From Cytophagales bacterium (GTDB taxonomy: Bacteria; Bacteroidota; Bacteroidia; Cytophagales; Cyclobacteriaceae), in NCBI GenBank assembly GCA_029262935.1, contig JAJCYK010000350.1, forward strand, positions 1 through 5,325: DNA of 5,325 bases. The letters are read 5' to 3'. The translations under genes and the position numbers were made by a program. Below the pieces are notes generated by a model. It was not told the origin of the DNA and ran no database searches. It saw nothing but the letters and a program-made list of their open reading frames with translations. Within the stretch, counting starts at the first letter, position 1; each line of letters starts with the position of its first letter. Of this stretch, positions 1-5,325 are shown piece after piece.

Positions 1-2661
1 CAAGGAGACGGTACTTTTGCAGACGTAACCGAGCAAGCAGGAGTATTGAACTTCGGCTTGTCCCTAGGAGTAGTGGTGGGTGATTTTAATCAGGACAGTT
101 GGGAGGACCTTTATGTTTCTAATGATTTTGCCAGCCCGGATTATTTTTATTTCAATAACGGCGATGGGACGTTCACTGAAAAGTCCTTGGAGAGCATGCA
201 GCATACGGCATTTTTTGGAATGGGTATTGACGCGGGAGACCTAAACAATGATGGGCTCTTGGACTTGTTGCAAATGGACATGACACCGGAGGACAATCGT
301 AGAAATAAAGCCAATATGGCTAGCATGGATCCTAACTCATTCTATGAAATGGTCAACTTGGGTATGCATCACCAATACATGCAAAATAGTGTACAACTCA
401 ACAAAGGCGTTAACGAAAAGGGATATCCTTCCTTTAGTGATGTGGCTAGAATTACCGGTATGGCCACTACCGATTGGAGTTGGGCAGGACTGTTTGTCGA
501 TTTGGATAACGACGGGTTGAAAGATGTTTTTATTACTAATGGCACGCGCAAGGACATCAATAATAAGGATTACTTTAGTGCTTTTGAAAAGGCGGGCTAC
601 GAAGAAAAATTAGCATTTGACTATGTAGAACTAAGCAAAAAGATACCACACGAACGGATTGATAATTATGCCTTCAAAAACAATGGAGCACTTTCCTTTA
701 CAAACGCAATAGAACCTTGGGGCTTGAGCTTTTCGGGTTTTTCCAATGGAGCGGCTTACGCGGATTTGGACAACGACGGGGATCTGGAAATCATTATTAA
801 CAACATTGATGATCCCTCAATGATATTTGAAAATCACAGCAGTGATCGCAAATTAAATAATTACCTAAGATTGCGCCTACAGGGTCCCGGTTCCAACCCT
901 CAGGGGTTAGGCGCTGCCATCACCATAATATCTGCTGGCCAAACTCAACATCATCATCATACTTTAACTCGAGGGTTTCAATCATCTGTGGAGCCTATGG
1001 TACATTTCGGTTTAGGGAGTGACTCAGTGGTGTCGGAATTACTAGTCGTGTGGCCCAGTGGTCACAGGCAATTGCTTACTAATATAGAGACAAACCAAAC
1101 TTTGGAAGTAAATTTCGAACAGGCAGACCCCACGCCTCCTGCAGTTGACAAAAAGAAACCTCAAATGTTTAAAGAGGTTACAGAAGCCTTGAATATCGAT
1201 TATTTGCACCAAGAGAATCCTTATGACGACTTTCAGTACGAAGTATTGTTGCCGCACGTGTACTCTCGATTAGGACCAGGGGTAGCAGCTGGAGATGTTA
1301 ACGGGGATGGGTTGGAAGACTTTTTTATAGGTGCTGCTATCAATCATAGTGGCGTACTGTACCTGCAAAATACCCATGGACAATTCGAGAAATCGCCATC
1401 ACAACCTTGGTCAGAAGATTCAAACAGCGAGGACATGGGCGCTTCATTTTTTGATGCTGATGGAGACGAGGACTTGGACCTCTATATAGTTAGTGGAGGA
1501 AACGAATTTCGCATGGGATCACCCGAACTCCAGGATCGATTATACCTGAATGAGGGAAACGGACAGTTTAAAAAAGACGAGTTGGGCTTGCCTGAAATCT
1601 TAACCAGTGGCTCTCGAGTCAAACCGGGAGATTATGATGGAGACGGGGATATGGATTTATTTGTTGGCGGCCGCATTGAGCCTAGAGCCTATCCAAAACC
1701 CGCCAAGAGTTACATATTAAGAAACGACAGCAAGTCAGGTATTCCCAGTTTTACGGACGTTACCTCGGAGGTTGCTCCCATGTTGGAAACGGCCGGACTG
1801 GTCACTGACGCGGTTTGGGTAGATTATGATGAGGACGATCAGTTGGACTTGGTGCTTGTTGGAGAGTGGATGCCATTGACTTTTTTAAAAAACAACTCAG
1901 GTAATTTTCAAGACAAAACCACAGAGTATGGATTGTCGAAAACCACAGGATGGTGGTATAGCATCACCGCTGACGATTTCGATGCAGATGGAGATATGGA
2001 TCTGGTTGCTGGTAATCTGGGACTGAATTATAAATATCAAGCCAATCCGGAGGAGTCGTTTGATGTCTATGCTTACGATTATGATAAGAATGGCAATTTG
2101 GATATCGTATTAGGTTATTATGAAGATGGAGTCCAATATCCGGTAAGAGGTAGGCAATGTTCATCACAACAAATTCCTGTTATCAAGCTTAAGTACGAGG
2201 ATTATAACTCTTTCGCAGATGCCACGTTATCTGAAATTTATTCCGATCATGATTTGGAAGCTTCTTTACACTACCAGGCATATCATTTTGCAAGTAGTTA
2301 CGTGGAAAACAAAGGTGGGGAGGTATTTGAATTGCATGCTTTGCCAAATCAGGTACAACTATCTAGCATCAATAGTATTTTAACGGACGATTTTAACGGT
2401 GACGGTCATCTTGATATGATAGTTGCCGGCAACATGTTTGGGGCAGAAGTAGAAACACCCAGAAATGATGGTGGTTTCGGAGACCTTTTAATAGGGGATG
2501 GTCAAGGTAATTTCAAAGTAGCGAGCGCTACGGAAAGTGGAATTTACTTACCATTTGATACCAAAGACCTCATCCAAATCGATGGGGTAGCAGGCACTCT
2601 TATCATCGCGGCCAACAATCAGAACCGTTTACAGGCACTAAGACTAATTTCCAAACCGTAA
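1..2661 (+). CDS. Large VCBS/FG-GAP repeat protein with UnbV/ASPIC domain (5' partial)
   Basis: The reading frame is open from the first base and the codons before the first possible start already encode family sequence (QGDGTFADVTEQAG), so the true start and signal peptide lie upstream. From memory of full-length relatives (about 1,100 residues), roughly 200 residues are missing. The visible 886 residues hold about eleven calcium-loop repeats, beginning near visible residues 28, 80, 167, 255, 432, 485, 544, 608, 659, 693 and 797, typical of FG-GAP/VCBS beta-propeller blades. A UnbV/ASPIC domain (about 303-370, with HFGLG near 335-339) separates the two repeat blocks and is followed by a Pro/Thr/Lys-rich linker. 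The C-terminal block carries RGRQCSSQQ, which I recall as conserved in relatives and which holds the only cysteine seen. The protein is expected to be exported and calcium-stabilised, probably for binding or adhesion; no catalytic site is visible and the true role is unknown. It ends in TAA, 10 nt before the heme-propeller lipoprotein gene. The family call is firm; the function is not. Confidence -1.
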   Translation, partial: QGDGTFADVTEQAGVLNFGLSLGVVVGDFNQDSWEDLYVSNDFASPDYFYFNNGDGTFTEKSLESMQHTAFFGMGIDAGDLNNDGLLDLLQMDMTPEDNRRNKANMASMDPNSFYEMVNLGMHHQYMQNSVQLNKGVNEKGYPSFSDVARITGMATTDWSWAGLFVDLDNDGLKDVFITNGTRKDINNKDYFSAFEKAGYEEKLAFDYVELSKKIPHERIDNYAFKNNGALSFTNAIEPWGLSFSGFSNGAAYADLDNDGDLEIIINNIDDPSMIFENHSSDRKLNNYLRLRLQGPGSNPQGLGAAITIISAGQTQHHHHTLTRGFQSSVEPMVHFGLGSDSVVSELLVVWPSGHRQLLTNIETNQTLEVNFEQADPTPPAVDKKKPQMFKEVTEALNIDYLHQENPYDDFQYEVLLPHVYSRLGPGVAAGDVNGDGLEDFFIGAAINHSGVLYLQNTHGQFEKSPSQPWSEDSNSEDMGASFFDADGDEDLDLYIVSGGNEFRMGSPELQDRLYLNEGNGQFKKDELGLPEILTSGSRVKPGDYDGDGDMDLFVGGRIEPRAYPKPAKSYILRNDSKSGIPSFTDVTSEVAPMLETAGLVTDAVWVDYDEDDQLDLVLVGEWMPLTFLKNNSGNFQDKTTEYGLSKTTGWWYSITADDFDADGDMDLVAGNLGLNYKYQANPEESFDVYAYDYDKNGNLDIVLGYYEDGVQYPVRGRQCSSQQIPVIKLKYEDYNSFADATLSEIYSDHDLEASLHYQAYHFASSYVENKGGEVFELHALPNQVQLSSINSILTDDFNGDGHLDMIVAGNMFGAEVETPRNDGGFGDLLIGDGQGNFKVASATESGIYLPFDTKDLIQIDGVAGTLIIAANNQNRLQALRLISKP
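907..1110 (+). other. UnbV/ASPIC domain within the large repeat protein
   Basis: This segment encodes the domain found in CRTAC1/ASPIC and UnbV-like proteins. Visible signs are an N-terminal GLGAAITI strand, a GFQSS turn, the HFGLG motif, a VVWPSGH strand-turn and a closing NQTLEV strand. The spacing and order match the family pattern as I know it. In other proteins the domain follows FG-GAP repeats, as here, but it has no established enzymatic activity. A run of four histidines (949-960, four CAT codons) sits in the loop before GFQSS. Boundaries are approximate. Confidence -1.
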
Positions 2662-2671
2662 TTCCTACTAC

Positions 2672-2722
2672 ATGCGCAGATTCCTAACTTGGGGGTTGTT
2701 AATCAGTCTTTCTTTATCATGT
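2672..2722 (+). other. Lipoprotein (type II) signal peptide
   Basis: Residues 1-17 show two arginines, a hydrophobic core of about 12 residues, and the lipobox LSLSC with Cys17 as the lipidated residue. After cleavage by signal peptidase II the mature protein would start CNAPQEN. The residues after the cysteine do not clearly match the acidic surface-export signals described for some Bacteroidota lipoproteins, so a periplasm-facing anchor is as likely as surface display. Confidence -1.
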
Positions 2723-4225
2723 AATGCCCCGCAAGAAAACTCCCAGGAGACCATAACTTACCCCATGGAGGGTCATGGACTGACCGATGAAGCCTTGGCA
2801 AAAGCATATTGTGGTGCTTGCCATCTTTTCCCTGATCCTGGCCTATTAAGTAAATCCGTGTGGGAAGACAAAGTTTTGAAGGATATGGGGCGCAGGTTAG
2901 GGATAAGGTCAGCAGATTATGATCCGTTTTACCAGCGGTCTATGTACGATGCCTATGTCTTGCGCAATGCGAAGGTTTACCCTTTGGATACGCTGATATC
3001 CGAGAGTGACTGGCAACGAATTGTGGCATATTACCAAGAGCAAGCGCCTGAAGAGGTTATAGTTCAGGACCATCAGGACTCGGTTACTATTGGTTTACCC
3101 CATTTTCAAACCAAGATTTATAACAACTTACCCGCTGACCCGCTGTCTACTTTAGTAAAGTTCGACACCGCTTCTGGGTCAATTTATTGGGGAAATAGAA
3201 AAGGAGAATTCCTAGAAGTCGATGCCAATGGCCAGGTGATAAGGCAAATACAAATGAACTATGGGGTTTCAGCAATGGAACAATTTGAGTCTCAAGAGTA
3301 TATTTTGACCATGGGGACTATGGACCCTACCGAGGAAGCCGTAGGACAATTGGTGCGCTATGACAGTGGTGGTTATAAAGGAAATTTACTTTTGCCAAAG
3401 CTACACCGCCCGGTACATTTGGCCATGGCTGATATGAACCAAGATGGTGCAATCGACATGGTCGTTTCACAATTTGGTGATCAGACCGGTCACTTTTCTT
3501 GGTTTGAGAAACAAGACACAGGGTACATAGAACACGTGATTAAAAAAGTGCCTGGAGTTATCAAGACGGAGGTAAGAGATTTCAACGATGATGGTCGTTT
3601 GGATATCATGGCATTGATGACCCAAGGAAATGAAGGCCTTTCTATTTTTTACCAACAAGCCAATGGTAGCTTTAAGGAGGCCCGGATCCAGCGCTTTCCG
3701 CCCGTATATGGTTCTAGTAGTTTTGAACTACTTGATTTCAATGGAGATGGAGCATTGGATATTTTGTACACTGCTGGTGATAATGCGGATTTTAGTTACT
3801 CTCTCAAGAAGTACCATGGCGTAAGAATCTTTATTAATCGAGGTGAAAATCAGTTTGAAGAATCACATTTCTATCCCATGTATGGTGCTATGAATGCTAA
3901 AGGGGGGGATTTTGACAACGATGGAGACATTGACATAGCGGTAATCAGCTTTTTCCCTGATCTGTCTAAATCCGGACCACAGGGATTCGTATACCTAGAA
4001 AATCAGGGAGATGAAACCTTCAAACCCTATACTTTTCCGGAGGCAGGAAATGGCCGCTGGTTAGTCATGGATGCCGCAGATTATGATCAAGATGGTGACT
4101 TGGACCTGGTACTTGGATCCTTACTTTTTAAGATACGCTCAGCACCAGCTGAACAAATTGAACGTTGGACCAGTAGCAATTATCAGATGATTCTTCTCGA
4201 AAATAGTACTAACCAATTGCCGTAA
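2672..4225 (+). CDS. Lipoprotein with c-type heme motif and FG-GAP/VCBS propeller
   Basis: This complete 517-residue protein starts with a lipoprotein signal peptide (MRRFLTWGLLISLSLSC; lipidated Cys17). One heme-c attachment motif, CGACH, lies at residues 47-51. A segment to about residue 125 ending in a WQRIVAYY helix resembles the end of a small cytochrome c domain; Met72 or Met91 could be the distal ligand, but this is a guess. Residues 130-250 look like beta strands without calcium loops. Five calcium loops follow, at about 254-262, 303-311, 355-363, 413-421 and 470-478, as in FG-GAP/VCBS propellers. The only cysteines seen are Cys17, 47 and 50, so all are explained by lipid or heme. It is probably membrane-anchored and exposed to the periplasm or cell surface, with a role in electron transfer or sensing inferred only from the heme motif. 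The ATG is favoured because it begins a proper signal peptide; no Shine-Dalgarno is visible in front. It lies 10 nt after the large repeat-protein gene, so co-transcription is likely. Substrate and partner are unknown. Confidence -1.
   Translation: MRRFLTWGLLISLSLSCNAPQENSQETITYPMEGHGLTDEALAKAYCGACHLFPDPGLLSKSVWEDKVLKDMGRRLGIRSADYDPFYQRSMYDAYVLRNAKVYPLDTLISESDWQRIVAYYQEQAPEEVIVQDHQDSVTIGLPHFQTKIYNNLPADPLSTLVKFDTASGSIYWGNRKGEFLEVDANGQVIRQIQMNYGVSAMEQFESQEYILTMGTMDPTEEAVGQLVRYDSGGYKGNLLLPKLHRPVHLAMADMNQDGAIDMVVSQFGDQTGHFSWFEKQDTGYIEHVIKKVPGVIKTEVRDFNDDGRLDIMALMTQGNEGLSIFYQQANGSFKEARIQRFPPVYGSSSFELLDFNGDGALDILYTAGDNADFSYSLKKYHGVRIFINRGENQFEESHFYPMYGAMNAKGGDFDNDGDIDIAVISFFPDLSKSGPQGFVYLENQGDETFKPYTFPEAGNGRWLVMDAADYDQDGDLDLVLGSLLFKIRSAPAEQIERWTSSNYQMILLENSTNQLP
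2810..2824 (+). other. c-type heme attachment motif CGACH
   Basis: The codons TGT GGT GCT TGC CAT encode Cys-Gly-Ala-Cys-His, the CxxCH signature in which both cysteines bond covalently to heme and the histidine is the proximal iron ligand. It lies 30 residues after the lipidated cysteine, on the exported side where c-type maturation occurs. A single site means one heme at most. Confidence -1.
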
Positions 4226-5147
4226 GTTCATTTTTCATGTGCTGGTAGGTATCTTTTATGCCGGAGTACAAATCGATACTGTGCTTCCATCCAAGACCAC
4301 GTAACTTGTTAATATCTAGAAGCTTTCTTGGGGTGCCATCCGGATAGGAGGTGTTAAACACGACCTCACCCTGATAACCCACAACAGAGCCAATGGTAGT
4401 TGCTAAGGATTTTATGTTTAGGTCTTCTCCTGTCCCGATGTTAATTGGTTCTGGATGGTCGTAGTTGTCCATTAGAAAGCAACAAGCCGCGGCCAAATCA
4501 TCAACATGCATGAATTCACGGCGCGCCTTACCGGTACCCCATATTTCAACAGTAGTATTTTTGTTTACTTTTGCTTCATGAAACTTTCTTAGCAGAGCAG
4601 GAAGCACATGGGAAGTTTTCAGGTCATAGTTGTCCCCAGGACCATACAGACTCGTTGGCATTACAGAAACAAAGTTATCACCGTACTGGTTGTGGTAGGA
4701 TTGGCACATGGTGATACCAGCAATTTTGGCAATAGCATAGGGCAGATTGGTGGGTTCCAAAGGGCCTGAAAGTATGCTGTCCTCTGAAATCGGTTGCTTT
4801 GCTAGTTTCGGGTATATACAAGAAGACCCCAGAAACATCAGTTTATGCACCTTAGCCTCATGAGCACTATGTATAACATTACTTTGGATCATTAAGTTAT
4901 CATAGATAAATTGGGCGGGGTACTGTTTATTGGCCAGAATTCCCCCTACTTTGGCTGCGGCTAAAAAGACAAAATCAGGCTTGACTTGATTTATATAACG
5001 GTTTACCTCCTGCGAGTCTCGAAGATCTAATTCTTTTGAACTACGTGTGATCAAGTTGGAAAACCCTGCGCTAACCAAATGCCTATGGAGTGCAGCACCT
5101 ACCATTCCACGGTGTCCGGCAATGTATATGCGGTCGGTTTTATTCAT
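4209..5147 (-). CDS. fcl: GDP-L-fucose synthase
   Basis: This gene encodes the NADPH-dependent 3,5-epimerase/4-reductase that converts GDP-4-keto-6-deoxy-D-mannose to GDP-L-fucose in the cytoplasm, supplying fucose for surface polysaccharide or glycoprotein. The 312-residue product has the usual family length. It carries the N-terminal dinucleotide-binding glycines in GHRGMVG (11-17), the Ser108/Cys110 segment SSCIYP, Tyr137 and Lys141 in YAIAK, His180, and Arg210 in RREFMHVDD. These line up, shifted by one residue, with Ser107, Cys109, Tyr136, Lys140, His179 and Arg209 of the E. coli enzyme as I recall them, so the active site appears intact. I chose the ATG at 5147: an in-frame ATG at 5186 would add 13 residues unlike the family and overlap the upstream gene by 37 nt, whereas 5147 lies 2 nt after that gene's stop. 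The partner GDP-mannose 4,6-dehydratase (gmd) is not in the window. The 3' end overlaps the convergent lipoprotein gene by 17 bp. The symbol wcaG is also used. Confidence -1.
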   Translation of the reverse strand: MNKTDRIYIAGHRGMVGAALHRHLVSAGFSNLITRSSKELDLRDSQEVNRYINQVKPDFVFLAAAKVGGILANKQYPAQFIYDNLMIQSNVIHSAHEAKVHKLMFLGSSCIYPKLAKQPISEDSILSGPLEPTNLPYAIAKIAGITMCQSYHNQYGDNFVSVMPTSLYGPGDNYDLKTSHVLPALLRKFHEAKVNKNTTVEIWGTGKARREFMHVDDLAAACCFLMDNYDHPEPINIGTGEDLNIKSLATTIGSVVGYQGEVVFNTSYPDGTPRKLLDINKLRGLGWKHSIDLYSGIKDTYQHMKNELTAIG

Positions 5148-5149
5148 AG

Positions 5150-5325
5150 TTATATAAGATCCGGTAAAGGACTGATTCCTGTCCAACCCCCATCAATAAT
5201 TAACGTTTGTCCATTGATTTGTTTTGCTTGAGGGCTTAGAAGGAATTTGCAGGCAGCAGCAATGTCGTCGGTAGATGCGGCATGACCTGTCGGTATCAAC
5301 TTACTCCATCCGTTGGCATATTCCG
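5150..5325 (-). CDS. Classical SDR-family oxidoreductase, C-terminal 57 residues (5' partial)
   Basis: The reverse strand has an open frame from the window edge to a TAA at 5150-5152. It encodes IPTGHAASTDDIAAACKFLL, then NGQTLIIDGGW near the end. This matches the C-terminal pattern of classical short-chain dehydrogenases (IPxGR...xxDIAxAxxFLxS...ITGQxLxVDGGW), in which the last strand packs at the tetramer interface. The cofactor-binding site and the Ser-Tyr-Lys catalytic residues lie beyond the window, so the substrate cannot be assigned. It is only 2 nt upstream of fcl on the same strand, suggesting an operon with translational coupling and perhaps a role in sugar-nucleotide or surface-polysaccharide metabolism. 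FabG-like reductases share the same C terminus, so a lipid-related role is not excluded. Confidence -1.
   Translation of the reverse strand, partial: EYANGWSKLIPTGHAASTDDIAAACKFLLSPQAKQINGQTLIIDGGWTGISPLPDLI

Noticed and set aside
46..48. TTG codon as the start of the large repeat protein
   Set aside because: The frame is open to the first base of the window and the upstream codons encode family sequence, so the gene begins outside the window and this codon is an internal Leu.
369..560. 63-codon frame on the minus strand
   Set aside because: It lies wholly within the large repeat-protein gene, has no recognisable domain, and is best explained as a shadow of the other strand.
1042..1257. 71-codon frame on the minus strand
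   Set aside because: It is antisense to the UnbV/ASPIC and linker region, shows no family resemblance, and has no plausible expression signal.
1964..2167. 67-codon frame on the minus strand, rich in His, Asn and Tyr
   Set aside because: The composition reflects the reverse complement of Asp-rich calcium-loop codons in the real gene.
2662..2671. Promoter or ribosome binding site between the two + strand genes
   Set aside because: The 10-nt gap (ATTCCTACTA plus nothing more than the preceding coding end) shows no Shine-Dalgarno-like purine run and is too short for a promoter.
3467..3824. Short frames on both strands inside the heme-propeller gene (3467-3658 minus, 3630-3824 plus)
   Set aside because: Both are out of frame with a well-supported gene and have no domain or start-site support.
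4197..4236. Possible terminator: GAAAAT near 4199 and ATTTTTC near 4230 as an AT-only stem
   Set aside because: The stem is short, has no G-C pairs apart from its end, includes a mismatch or bulge and has a long loop, so it is too weak to call.

Overview
The window looks like a gene-dense piece of a Bacteroidota chromosome. The evidence is a very large VCBS/FG-GAP plus UnbV-ASPIC protein of the kind abundant in that phylum, a lipoprotein with a short signal peptide and a Cys lipobox, genes without recognisable Shine-Dalgarno sequences, and moderate, slightly AT-leaning composition. A marine or environmental Cytophagales- or Flavobacteriia-like organism is plausible, but the genus cannot be read from the sequence.

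Left part, + strand (1-4225). Two genes lie head to tail, 10 nt apart. The first (1-2661) enters from outside the window and encodes at least 886 residues: two blocks of calcium-loop (DxDxDGxxD-type) propeller repeats with a UnbV/ASPIC domain between them. The second (2672-4225) is a complete 517-residue lipoprotein with one c-type heme motif (CGACH) near the N terminus, followed by a propeller with five calcium loops. Together they look like a co-transcribed exported module: a large Ca-binding repeat protein and a membrane-anchored, probably redox-active, heme-propeller protein. Their substrate or partner is not known from sequence.

Right part, - strand (4209-5325). Two short-chain dehydrogenase/reductase genes run in the opposite direction: the last 57 codons of a classical SDR oxidoreductase (5150-5325), then, 2 nt later, a complete GDP-L-fucose synthase (fcl; 4209-5147). 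This is probably the promoter-distal end of a nucleotide-sugar or surface-polysaccharide operon that continues beyond the right edge.

The two units converge and their coding regions overlap by 17 bp at 4209-4225, so no intergenic space holds a shared terminator. I saw no RNA genes, insertion sequences, CRISPR arrays or gene-free stretch over 300 bases. The most interesting item is the heme-c/propeller lipoprotein and its pairing with the UnbV-ASPIC protein. The other genes belong to well-known families.
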